A DNA stretch of 64,000 nt from Mikania micrantha (lineage: Eukaryota > Streptophyta > Magnoliopsida > Asterales > Asteraceae): the NCBI GenBank assembly GCA_009363875.1, contig CM018683.1, positions 48,101,711 to 48,165,710 on the forward strand. Direction: 5' to 3'. Each line of letters starts with the position of its first letter. Within the stretch, counting starts at the first letter, position 1. The position numbers were made by a program, and so were the translations under genes. Under the pieces are notes generated by a model that was not told the DNA's origin, made no database searches, and saw only the letters and a program-made list of their open reading frames with translations. Shown piece by piece: positions 23,509-33,280 of the stretch.

Positions 23509-24101
23509 TGTAGGACCAAGGATGATCTCGGAAACAACACGAAATCAATAGAAATCTGCTCTACAGCCTCTGGAATAGTGCGGAATCCTATTCCAGGGTT
23601 TTCCAATCGAAACCAACAGCAACCGTGGTGATTCGAAGGTAAGAGATGAACGTTTGAGTAAGAATCGAACACCACGAGCTATGAATCGAACTTGGACAGC
23701 AAGAAACACTCAAATCTTCAGGAGTTTGACACTGGAGTACACAGGGAAGAATGAGGGTTCTCAGAAGTTAGGGTTGAAATGATTTTGAACTTGTATTTAT
23801 AGGCAGTAGACATTCGGCCGAATGAGAGGCCGAAACAACTCATTTGGCGAATGACTCATTCGCTGACTATAGTCATACTCTAGTTACATTCGGCGAATGA
23901 CTTCATACGCTAGAGTCATTCGGCCGAATGAACAATACTCATACTCAATTACTTAATTAAATCAAATCAAACAATCAAACAATCATATAATCAATATTAA
24001 ACATTAAGAACGATGAATAAAGACAACTTCCATTAATATAACTTTAATCTTTACATGATGAATAGTACAAAATTGAACTAGGGACATTAAATGCATCAAC
24101 A
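23509..24101 (-). repeat. Copia 1 5' LTR
   Basis: 593 bp, the partner of 538-1169, lacking about 40 bp present in that copy near 880-930. It ends at ATCAACA and is followed by the duplication GTTTT. Confidence 0.95.
23793..23802 (-). promoter_or_regulatory. TATA-like box of the Copia 1 5' LTR
   Basis: Minus-strand CTATAAATAC, in the middle of the LTR and upstream of the palindrome-free half facing gag. The equivalent lies at 823-832 in the other LTR. Position and sequence fit a core promoter; no transcription start can be read from sequence alone. Confidence 0.6.
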
Positions 24102-24284
24102 GTTTTACCTCGGGACTGAGAAGAATGTTATACATTTTAAACGAGTGTTTAAATGTTTCATAAATGCTTTTATATTTATTCATAATGCTAATACTAATGC
24201 TTATTACACTTATTCTAAAAGCTAACAGCTAAGGCTTTATCCTAAGAGCTAACGCTTCATACACTTAACTCAAATGCTATATGC

Positions 24285-24400
24285 TAATGCTACATGCTAA
24301 TGCTAAATGCTAATGCTACATGCTAAGATTACATGCTAATGCTACATGCTAATGCTAAATGCTAATGCTACATGCTAAGATTACATGCTAATGCTACATA
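24285..24400. repeat. TGCTAATGCTACA/A(A/G)TG tandem repeat
   Basis: Degenerate tandem units of 12 and about 24 bp (ATGCTAATGCTACATGCTAA). Near-identical blocks at 24285-24345 and 24345-24400 suggest a second-order duplication within the LTR. Confidence 0.8.
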
Positions 24401-24627
24401 CTTTTATACTAGTTTGCTTAAAACCCTGGATGCTTTTCACATACAAAGAATGCAAAGACTAACAGGCTGAAATACTTTTATAAACTATGTTTTTAAAGCT
24501 GAATGCTCAAACTCAGAAAGACATATGTGCTTGATATGCTCGAATGCTCGAAATTCCTGAAATGCTCTGAATGCTTTAAACTCTTGTATGCTTTATATGC
24601 TTGAAATGTTAAGACAAACGGTTTGGC

Positions 24628-24900
24628 CTCTCAGTGCTTGCCATACCGGCTGTGAAGCTAGTACTTGTGCACAGGATACATAAATGCTATGCTATATGAA
24701 TGCTATAAACTTGTATGCTAAAGCTATCGGCTACGGTAGAACATACTGATTTTGCCTCTCAGTGCTTGCCATAGGGTGTTCTTCATAGTCAGGACTTGAA
24801 GGAACAGATTGTTGGCCTCTTAGTGCTTGCCATAGGGTGTTTTTCATAGTCAGGACTTGGAGGAACAGACTGTTGGCCACTCAGTGCTTGCCACACAGTG
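24628..24900. repeat. Four GGCCTCTCAGTGCTTGCCA blocks
   Basis: Copies near 24628, 24747, 24815 and 24873. The second and third are about 68 bp apart and share the following TAGGGTGTTCTTCATAGTC and AGGACTTG sequence, so they form a true tandem pair in the LTR. Confidence 0.8.
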
Positions 24901-25778
24901 ATTCCTCATTGTCCACCCATGACTGTGATATATGACTAGGATGATTCTGGTTTTCTTTAGTTGACTTTGTGTCATCTTAGAAATCCTTTATCAAACCACC
25001 GATGTTGCTAATCACATTTAGTTCCGATATGGATTGATACTGGATTCCTTAGGATGTTCGGTTGTCCATAATGGTAACTCTCAAAGCTATACTTGCAGAT
25101 GCTATAGTGTGCATGTTGAAAACTTACAAACAGAATGCTAAAGCTATGACGGGAATGGGATTGGATGGGAGGTAAACTGCTTAATTATTATTAACAACAA
25201 TGTCATATGTGGTTTAGTATGTGGTGGGATGGCGTCTGGGCGGGTTGTAGGCTCGACCCTTTCGTATGCCCTATATATTAGCATACCGAATTAGATATTA
25301 GAGGTGATGTTAATGAGGTTAAGCTTATACCGAAAAGGTTTGCAAAAGCTATTTTTTTTCAAATACTAAAACTGTATGAACTCACCAACCATTGTTTTGA
25401 CTTTGTTTTCTTTCATGCTTTCTCAGGTGATGTACAGGATTAAGCTAAGGCTCAGGAATGCATGCTAGGATGCCCAGTTAGAGGACCTAGTAGAATTTTG
25501 AAAAGCACATGTTTTGATGATTGTTGTGAATCACTTCTGACATCTTGTACAGTTACAAGATAGTAAACATTTGATTCTTTTGATAGGCTTACTTAGTTAA
25601 ATTATCAAACATTGACAATTGTAATTTAACTTTGTAATCCTAGTTTAATGTTATTTGTGCTTTAGTTATTCTCCATACTGATGCTATGTAAACAATCTGA
25701 TCATCACGATTATCATCTCACGATATCGCGCCCCGAGAATCTTCCGCCCGGCTCGGGGTGTGACAGGGTGTTACAGAT

Positions 25779-25790
25779 TGGTATCAGAGA
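25779..25790 (+). other. Gypsy A primer-binding site (tRNA-iMet)
   Basis: TGGTATCAGAGA on the + strand, three bases after the LTR end at 25775. It fixes the orientation of Gypsy A as +. Confidence 0.9.
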
Positions 25791-26452
25791 CTAGGTTATA
25801 GAGAATTAGGTTATTTGAACTAGATGACCTAGACTATAACCATAGGATGCCTTAGTTTGAACTCATAGGTCATGAACTGTTATTTGGACTCTATAGTTGC
25901 CATGCTAGGCCATGAGCTGTTATTTGAACTCTTAGTTGCCATGATAGGTCATACTTGCTTATGTGACTAATTATTTGGTAGGTCAAATGTTTGAACCTAG
26001 TTTAGGATACCTTAGTATGCACACACTAGACTTGAAGGTTCAAAACTTCTTGACCTCTTTCTTACGACTTGAATAAGGATCGTCACCACAAGGAATGATC
26101 TTAGACTTTAGGTTCATTTTAATGATTAGAAAACACATACAATCTGGAAGGGGGAATACCTATACTTTGGTAAGTTTTGTCTAGGATAGCATTTCGTATA
26201 AATCCAAATCAACCGATGGACCTGTTATGCTTTCCTGGGAACCCTTGAAGCGAGTATGAACCTATAGGCTAAAGTATGTCTTTTCGAAAGTTAAATTGAA
26301 CTTAAACACTTTGATCTGTCAAAAGTATTCCTTTAGGAATACAATCCAAATATTTCTTTGTGATTGAACTTTCATTTGAACTCTCTATTTCTTACTTGAA
26401 CTCTTTGAGTTATATCAATTCTAACCCTTTTCAATTGAACTCTTGTAGAATC
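25791..26452 (+). other. Gypsy A leader
   Basis: About 660 bp between primer-binding site and gag start. Two similar copies of a CATG(A/C)TAGG(C/T)CATGA segment lie near 25868-25955. No supported ORF. Confidence 0.6.
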
Positions 26453-28213
26453 ATGCCTCGTCGTCTTCGTAGCAATACCAACGACACTAATACCAACACC
26501 AACACCAATAACACCAACCACACTGTAAAGACGTGATAGGACCGGCGATTTCACTTTGGACGGAAGGTTAGGGTTTTGACACACGACGAACATGAAGATG
26601 ATGAACAAAATCATATGATATATTGATAGAATCGAATGTTTACATGATTGAATCCACATCATAAAAGAACATAGTGTTGCCGGGGAGAGATCGACCATGA
26701 TCTCTCCCCCTCTCGTGCTCAAACCCAAGAACACACACAAAACCTTAAACCCTAAAATCTGGAAAACTGGAATTTATAGGGGCTGTCATTCATTCGGCCG
26801 AATGGAGCCATTTGGCCACTCATTCGCCGAATGGACCCCTTTACATTTTATCCATTCGCGGATGCTCCTATGAACGACTCAGTTTACAGTGTAAAAACAT
26901 GCAAACACATACAAGTGATTACAAATAATCAAATACAAATCTAATCTATTCGAACAGCAACGGACATCCAAAATATGCACCAACACACACAAACACCAAC
27001 AACACTAATCCCACTATTCAAGATTTGGCCCTGATCATTACTCAGCAAGCGGCTGTTGTGTTACCTACCTTGGTGACCCAACTCAATCAAGCTGCGAATG
27101 TGAACCCGGCCCACAACAATGGGAATGGTGGGGGTGCAAATCCAACTTGCACCTTTAAACACTTCAACTCATGTAACCCTGCAAAGTTCATTGGTACTGA
27201 AGGGGCAACTGGACTGCTCCAATGGTTTGAAAGTATAGAGAGCATGTTTATTCACTCTGACTGTCGTGAGAACCTTAAGGTTCGGTATGCCACCAGTGTC
27301 TTTCAAAAAAGGGCACTCACTTGGTGGAACAGTGAAAAACGAACTAGGGGTTCGGAGGCTGCACTTGCTTTGACCTGGAATGAGGTCAAGCAACTTATGA
27401 CTAATGAATTTTGTCCTCGTAACAAAATGAGGAAACTTGAAGCCGAATTTTAGGAGCTTAAGCAAGATAGTGGAGAGAACCTTGTTTATACGACTCGTTT
27501 CCATGAACTCAGTTTACTTGTGCCACACTTGGTGACACCTTTCTCTCGGGCCATTGAAAAGTATATTGGTGGTCTTCCTATGCAAATCCAAGACACTGCT
27601 TTTGCTAGCAAGCCTTCTACACTCGAAGATGCGATCCGACTAGCTTCAACCTTAACCGACAATCATGTCAAGGCTGGGACTCTGACGATAAAGGGGGCAA
27701 AGAAAGTTGAAACAAAGGCCAACACTGATGAGCCTTCTAAAGAGGCCAAAAATTGAACCTATCAACCCCACCAAACCAAACACTCACAAGCGAAAGCCTA
27801 GGAATTTCGCTATGACGACCCTTGTTATTCCTGCTATCCCTCTGAATCAACAAGCGCCACAAAACAATAAACCTTATATGGGGATGAGCCCTCTTTGCAG
27901 CACTTGCAGATATCATCACGCATCAACTCGACATTGCAGAATTTGCCCCCAATGTGGAATGTATGGTCATTTTGCAAATCACTGCCGGAATGGACCACTT
28001 TTGCAGCAAGGCCAACAAATTCAACCATTAAACCAATGTCAAGTTGCAGCTACCAATCCTTCCTTAATCAATGGAAGGGCATGCTATGAATGTGGCGACC
28101 CTAATCATCTTAGAAACCAATGTCCAACACTTGCGAACAATAACCAAAGAGCAACTCGTGCCCAAACTCTTCAACTAGTTGCCCAAGATGCTCAAACTAA
28201 TCAGGACATTTGA
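26453..28213 (+). pseudogene. gag: Gypsy A gag, split by a solo LTR
   Basis: Starts at ATG 26453 (MPRRLRSNTND) with an Asn/Thr-rich N-terminus. The solo LTR at 26524-26985 interrupts it and the same frame resumes at 26991. The capsid-like gag domain follows (LLQWFESIESMF, then ALTWWNSE, about 27205-27340). Breaks are a TAG at 27451-27453 and a frameshift close to 27745. The remaining part holds two zinc-binding motifs, CRICPQCGMYGHFANHC and CYECGDPNHLRNQC (about 27925-28125), before a stop at 28211-28213. Chromovirus-type gag. No RT, RNase H or integrase of this element is visible downstream. Confidence 0.88.
26524..26985 (-). mobile_element. Solo LTR of a Copia 1-related element
   Basis: 462 bp beginning TGTAAAGACG and ending CACCAACA, flanked by the 5-bp duplication CACAC (26519-26523 and 26986-26990). 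It shares the layout of the Copia 1 LTR: a TG..CAACA frame, a TATA-like CTATAAATTCC on the minus strand near 26770-26780, and CATTCGGCCGAATG palindromes next to it (26785-26860). No internal region is present, so it arose by recombination between the two LTRs of a full insertion. Removing it and one duplication copy leaves the gag frame continuous, which supports the boundaries. Confidence 0.9.
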
Positions 28214-28515
28214 ATGATGTAATTCATAATCAATGATTGTTATGACTTTGTCTTACTTGATTTCAGTGCTAATAAAATTTTGTAGTTTATAACTTTGAGC
28301 TTTTATTTGGTAGAATACAAAGGAGATAGACCATTTAACGTAGTGATAGATTACACTAAATCTATTGATAATAGTTATATTATACATGATTGTATTGTGA
28401 ACTTTGAGGATCACATTTCATTAATGGATCTTGTAACTATTCAATTGTTTACCATAATCAACAAGTATGATAAACATGCAAGGCAAATTTCTGTTATGGG
28501 TGCACACGGAACGTA
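28214..28515 (+). pseudogene. Possible gypsy protease remnant
   Basis: Immediately after gag, the + strand has a weak protease-like trace: an LDFSAN segment where LFDSGA is expected, a stop, and then an open stretch (28295-28516) with YIIHDCIVNFEDHISLMDL, similar in pattern to the part after the gypsy protease active site. The catalytic Asp-Ser-Gly is not preserved. This is a pattern judgement only. Confidence 0.45.
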
Positions 28516-28654
28516 AATTTGCAGTACATGTAAATCCTACGAATGCAATACAATGGACACAATTTTTGAAAACTTTGGATGATTAACTTAAAATTTGCTT
28601 GAAAAGTATGAACTATACCTATATGGCCAACTATTTGTAAACATGAAATTTGAA

Positions 28655-29110
28655 ACGTTTTATGTTCTGTTGTGTTGTATTGGTAGGTGATCGATATGCT
28701 TTCAAAGTATTGGTGATGTGGTGGGTTGGCTGCGGTATACCCTATATATAAGCACCACCAATACATTGGGAGTAGAATCGAAAGCTTGACCAATGATAGG
28801 ATTCTTAGATTTGAGTGTTAACATCAAGGAAACTAACCTTAGTCAAAACTAAGCGAACTACACCAATGTGGTGAAGTACGTGTAAACATCAAACAAAAGT
28901 AAAATATTTTTTGTTGTGTGATATTGGTGGGCGATTGGTATGCTTTCAAGGTATTGGTGATGTGGTGGGTTGGCTGCGGTATACCCTATGTATAAGCACC
29001 AACAGTGCATTGGGAGTAGAACCGAAAGCTTGATCAATGATAGGATTGTAGATTTAGTGTCATCATCAAGAGAACAAATCTTAGTTAGAGCTATAAGTGA
29101 TTCTTGCATA
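28655..29110 (+). repeat. Tandem pair of an LTR-promoter-like block
   Basis: Two copies about 244 bp apart (28655-28870 and 28899-29110). Each contains GGTGATGTGGTGGGTTGGCTG followed by CGGTATACCCTATATATAAG (second copy CTATGTATAAG) and a CCAATGATAGGATT-type 3' part. The CCCTATATATAAG core resembles the TATA region of the Gypsy A LTR (25268-25280) and of Gypsy 3 (37371-37384, minus). It is therefore probably a duplicated piece of a gypsy LTR rather than a gene. Confidence 0.65.
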
Positions 29111-30047
29111 CTAAGACTTGGTGTATATTGTTATACTAAATCAAAGGTCTTAGTAGTTTTTATATCAAGCCAATTAAGTAATCGTTAACCTAAAATGATT
29201 AAATGAAAACTATCGAATTCCATGACCCACATCGAACATCAACATATGATATTAGCATCTCAAATGATTTGATCTCATAGATCTCAAATGACTTGATCTC
29301 ATAGATACAATACAACAATTTACATACATCTAAACGATAAAACTAACAATATCATAATACGTTATCTACGACCGTATCATTTGACACGGTTTCTATTAAT
29401 CACAATTTCATACTACGAAGCAACACAAAACACGAACGTAATGAATTGAAGACATTGTGTCTTTAACATATCATTAACAAGAAAATAAAATAAAATAAAA
29501 TAAATACACATGAGACAACTACATTGGGTCAAATTGCTTAACGAGTTCGATTGCGAGAATCGAATGTTGTAGAGGATACACTCAACCGTAAGAGTTGTAT
29601 CAAACATTGAACCTAAATCAATCTATATAACAATAATCCATAGTTCAACAAATTCTTTGAACTAAGACTAATTGCATGTCTTGTGGTGCTAAACTATAAA
29701 TTAGAAACCAAGTCTACCTTTTAAAACGTAATTCACCTTAGTACTATAAGGATGACGAGTCCTTTCTTTGTGTGTCTTAAGCATCATATTCGATCATGGT
29801 GCTCGTTTCACGGATCATTATTTCTAGAACCTTTTCACGGAACGTTCTTCACTCGACTAGGTCTTAGCATGACAAAAACAAAGCGTCAAACCGAACAAAG
29901 AATTTCAAATCCTTGAACTTTCACATTAACTAAGCAACATTCACCAACCTTTCACATGCTGAACTTGAAAATGCTTGGCATGACGTAAATCTATTTTCCT
30001 AAAGTTCTCCTTAATTTCGAGACGAAATTCCTAAAAGTAGGGGAGAC
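29111..30047 (+). other. Degraded gypsy 3' noncoding region
   Basis: AT-rich, without a supported ORF. It contains a short direct repeat ATCTCAAATGA(T/C)TTGATCTCATAGAT at 29258-29305. It ends in TTTCGAGACGAAATTCC (30016-30032) and a purine tract AAAAGTAGGGGAGAC, which is the standard run-in to a gypsy 3' LTR. Confidence 0.6.
30033..30047 (+). other. Polypurine tract of Gypsy B
   Basis: AAAAGTAGGGGAGAC ends one base before the TGTAACATT start of the LTR at 30048. Confidence 0.85.
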
Positions 30048-30118
30048 TGTAACATTTCTACACTTTGTGATAAGCAATTATATTAAATAATATCTGATGT
30101 CATTTGAAATTTTTATCT

Positions 30119-30201
30119 AATATATATATATACACACACATATGAGAAAACAAATTTTAAACATTTTTAATATACATATATATATGTGTGTGTGTGTGTG
30201 A
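30119..30201. repeat. TA/CA and TA/TG dinucleotide runs
   Basis: (TA)n(CA)n at 30119-30141 and (TA)n(TG)n at 30172-30201 are roughly inverted copies of each other about 50 bp apart. Confidence 0.8.
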
Positions 30202-31189
30202 ATGGATATGATTAAATACATATGTATTTAAAATTTCACAAGTTATAGATATAAAACAAAAGAAAAAAAAACATATTTTTTATAAATTTTGTTTATAAAT
30301 TTATAATAAGTTCTATTAGATTTAGAACTTATTTTTAACAAATAAATAAATAGAAAATAAATAAATTTTCATAAAAAACTATATAATAATAATCACAAAA
30401 CATTTTATAAACAAAACATTTATTTTAAACACTTTTAACATATTAATTTTTATAAACTTTAAATATAGTTAAACTAAGTAAAATGATTAAAAGAAAGTTA
30501 AGAGGGTAATTTTTCCATTTCTGAAACTGGTTTTGAGAGGGAAAAACCACAGGGGTGTTCTTGTCAAACCCCCAAAGTTCTTGTCCCTTTCACCCAATCC
30601 CTTACCCGTTTCTTCCTTGGATCGACCCAACTCCAATACCGACCCAATTTCGACCCGTTTCTATTTCAGTCGAATTTCAGTCAATTACAGCTAATAAAAC
30701 TCGATTATGGAAAGGTTTTAAGAGTCTGAATCATCCTCAATCACCAATTAATCGAATTAATATCATATCAGTCGCGAACCATTACCAAAAATACTTTTGA
30801 AAACGCGTAAATCAAAAGCGGCTCAAACGAGTATGAAAAACCCAATTAAACATATCAATATGCTCATTCAACATTCACGAAACATTCTGTAAACACAAAA
30901 TACATTCACAAACATTCAAAATCGCGAATCAAGACCAAACTTCCTCGAACGCTCGGCTTTCAGGTCCTCAACTCGAAATCCATCAATTACTCAACTAAGG
31001 TAAGACATTTTAACAGCATTCTACTCGTTTTTCAGTAAGGGACCAAAGCCCCATGATTTCTGTTACGATCTGGCTTTCAAAGGAACGAATTTGGTGGGGA
31101 ACGGATCTAGGGATCGTTAGTTATAATCTGATTTGGGAAGGGAACTGAGTCAAGTTAAGATAAAAACATTGTAAAGGGAATCCAATCAC

Positions 31190-31265
31190 GGCTACGGCCC
31201 TGGTTCAATGGTTAGAGCGTGTGATGTTGATTAGATGGTCGCCGGTTTGATTCTCTTCCCAGCCG
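31190..31265 (+). other. tRNA-like segment with A-box and B-box
   Basis: GGCTACGGCCCTGGTTCAATG and GTTAGAGCG look like the acceptor and D-arm (A-box) of a tRNA, and GCCGGTTTGATTCTC about 42 bp later fits a T-arm (B-box). GGCT at the start can pair with AGCC at 31261-31264. The T-stem pairs poorly, so it is a decayed tRNA or the head of a SINE rather than a working tRNA gene. A T-run follows at 31289-31295. Confidence 0.45.
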
Positions 31266-31510
31266 GATAAAACCGGTTTTGGGCAAATTTTTTTATATTT
31301 TCTTATTTAAAAATCATTTTTAAATCATGTTTTCACAAAAAATATTTTTTATTAAAATACTATCATTTGAAACAATAATTATAATAACAACAATAACAAA
31401 ATAAAAATAAAAATTTTAATAACAACAACATATATATAAGGTTTATGTTATTATTTTCAAATAATTATCTTTTACGTGAACATTTTATTTTTTACAAAGA
31501 TTGTAAATAC

Positions 31511-31511
<1 letters not shown>

Positions 31512-31555
<44 letters not shown>
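31512..31555. repeat. (ATT)n microsatellite
   Basis: An uninterrupted TTA/ATT trinucleotide run of about 14 units. Confidence 0.95.
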
Positions 31556-31556
<1 letters not shown>

Positions 31557-32816
31557 TAAAACATACAAATGATTCTTTAAAGGTGATTAAACTTTTCATA
31601 TTTATATAAATGTTTTAAAAAAATAGCATTTTTAATTATTCTTTTAAACTATGAATCTTTTTATTTCAATTATTGAAACTTATATGATATGAAAAATCTA
31701 AAAGTTATTTACCTATCTTCGATTTCATAAACCTTATCTCAAAATTATTAAACTCATTAAAAGTTTTTCTTTATTATTGAAATTAAACCTATTTTGATTC
31801 ATAAATTTAAACTTTTTTTAAACCATAACACAACTAAATGATTAACATAATAAAGATGTTAAATATTAATAAAAAAACATTTACAATAAAATCAAATAAG
31901 ATTTACTTATCGTTTGAATAAAACGATTGTTAAATATTCAAACCATATACAACGAAACAAAAATCGAACCCGTTGATCCATTTAGAACTTAAGGAAAATC
32001 AATAGGAAAACATAGTTATTCTGATATTATGTCAAATGAACTAAATAGGTGAACATTGAACTTGTTGGATATTTGTGAACTACTATTTGACAACTATTGT
32101 GCACATCGATCTCATCTATCAAAGTGAGTCTTCATAGCCCCTCTTTTATTAGTTTTGAACTTTTGGGGTGAAACATGCTATCTTTGAACTTATCTTATTT
32201 CAAAACATTTTCATGTGAACTTAGCTAATGGCTTTATAGTTGTGAACTCTAGTTAAGGATAGGCATTGATCACACACATTTAGTGACTATGATAGATTTA
32301 TTGGACTGACCATCGCACCAGTGTTTGATTTACCCTTTTGGGGAAGCCCGTGGTGATAGTTTGCTAGATTTGAGCATTGTTTGTAGTGCTAAACATTGGT
32401 CAAACATCATTTGTTATATTAGTTGATCTACTTTACTTGCTAGTTCATTTTAACTATGTTCATTATGCTTTGTGTTCACATATGACATCATTTATAACAT
32501 TTTTGTAAACATATTTTGGTGTGAGTATTCAAACCTATGCAACTCACCAACTATTCGTAGTTGACACTTGATTTTAAACATGTTTCAGGTGGAAATGACA
32601 AGTTAGCTATATCAACGGGCTTGATTTAGCTTACATTTAATTTGTATTTAATGTATTACAATTGAAATGATGTAACAGTTAGGGCTTGAGAATTTAAAGC
32701 AATGTAATAAATGTTTAAGTTTAATGTTTGAACTATTTACAACTTTATACCTTATGCTATGAACAATCTACACTTCGTGCCACCCTGATGTTTCCGCCAT
32801 CGGTCGGGGTGCTACA

Positions 32817-32891
32817 AGATACAAGATAGAAGATTTATGATGTTGTTAGTAGATTTACATTGTTAAATTATGAACGATACTGATGCATGTA
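32817..32891 (+). repeat. Gypsy A-type LTR fragment left of Copia 2
   Basis: ACAAGATAGAAG...GTTAAATTATGAACGATACTGA resembles 25556-25615 of the Gypsy A LTR. The sequence resumes at 63949 after Copia 2 with TGTAATCTAACTTTGTAAT, again like 25619-25640. So Copia 2 inserted in a second copy of that LTR. Confidence 0.6.
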
Positions 32892-33260
32892 GGTCTAGAT
32901 CTGATCAAGACACAAGGTTTATGGCTTCGATCGACATCAAATGACTCTAAAGTGTGCGGAATACATATTAGAATCAGAAGAGGAGATGGAAAAATGCTTT
33001 CTTTGTATATTTCGTGAAGTTCGCAAGAACAATGCCTCAGTACGTCTAGAGAGCAATTGCCTCGGGAATCCAACCTATAACAGTACAAAATATGTCTATA
33101 TATAATATTCTAGGAGTACTCGAACCCTATACTCCAAAATGGTTTGAGTACTCGAAAATCTAAGTACACGAAAATCATTGTACAAGAAAATAGGCAAAAT
33201 CAGGTCTTCAGCTGGTCACGGGTTGACTTTGTTAGTCTTCGTCTCTGAGTGGGCTCTAAA
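32892..33260 (-). repeat. Copia 2 3' LTR
   Basis: Matches 63633-63948 through shared blocks such as GGCTTCGATCGACATCAAATG and GAGAGCAATTGCCTCGGGAA. It is about 50 bp longer, the difference lying in an ACTCGAAA-containing part (33120-33195). The end reads GGGCTCTAAA where the other LTR has GGGCTCTACA, so the terminal CA has mutated here; the left start GG also differs from the usual TG. Confidence 0.88.
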
Positions 33261-33272
33261 AACCCCCTAGAC
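33261..33272 (-). other. Polypurine tract of Copia 2
   Basis: Minus-strand CTAGGGGGTT immediately precedes the 3' LTR, as expected for plus-strand priming. Confidence 0.75.
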
Positions 33273-33280
33273 TGACGAAG

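Larger units (their letters stand above)
538..24101 (-). mobile_element. Copia 1: Sirevirus-like Ty1/copia retrotransposon, nested host of Gypsy 1
   Basis: A minus-strand LTR retrotransposon bounded by related LTRs (538-1169 and 23509-24101), each starting TGTAGGACC and ending ATCAACA on the + strand, and flanked by the target duplication GTTTT. An iMet primer-binding site adjoins the right (5') LTR and a purine tract adjoins the left (3') LTR. Order on the minus strand: leader, gag, protease, integrase, RT-RNase H, a 2.1-kb noncoding spacer, and a long ancillary ORF. Net length is about 12,984 bp after removing Gypsy 1 and one copy of its duplication, long for copia but normal for Sirevirus-type elements carrying an extra 3' ORF. 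Frames are broken by several stops and frameshifts, so this copy is not autonomous. The LTRs differ by a deletion (632 versus 593 bp) plus substitutions, so it is older than Gypsy 1. Confidence 0.95.
24102..25775 (+). repeat. Right part of Gypsy A 5' LTR
   Basis: Continuation of 1-537 after Copia 1. It contains TGCTAATGC tandem repeats (24285-24400), a repeated GGCCTCTCAGTGCTTGCCAT block (24630-24900), a TATA-like CTATATATTA at 25271-25280 and an LTR end GGGTGTTACA at 25775, three bases before a + strand iMet primer-binding site. No credible ORF. Confidence 0.8.
30048..32816 (+). repeat. Gypsy B 3' LTR
   Basis: 2769 bp from TGTAACATTTC to GGGGTGCTACA, preceded by a purine tract, so a 3' LTR on the + strand. 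It contains dinucleotide runs (30119-30201), an (ATT)n tract (31512-31555), a tRNA-like segment (31190-31265), and a GTGAGTCTTCATAGCCCC...TTTTGGGGTGAAACATG region (32124-32178) plus AACTCACCAACTATT...TTTCAGGTG (32540-32592) that recur in inverted form in the Gypsy 3 LTR. Its end resembles but does not match the Gypsy A LTR end, so it is a different family. No 5' partner is in the window. Confidence 0.8.

Noticed and set aside
31190..31265. Functional tRNA gene
   Set aside because: A- and B-boxes are visible, but T-stem pairing is poor and the acceptor stem is incomplete.
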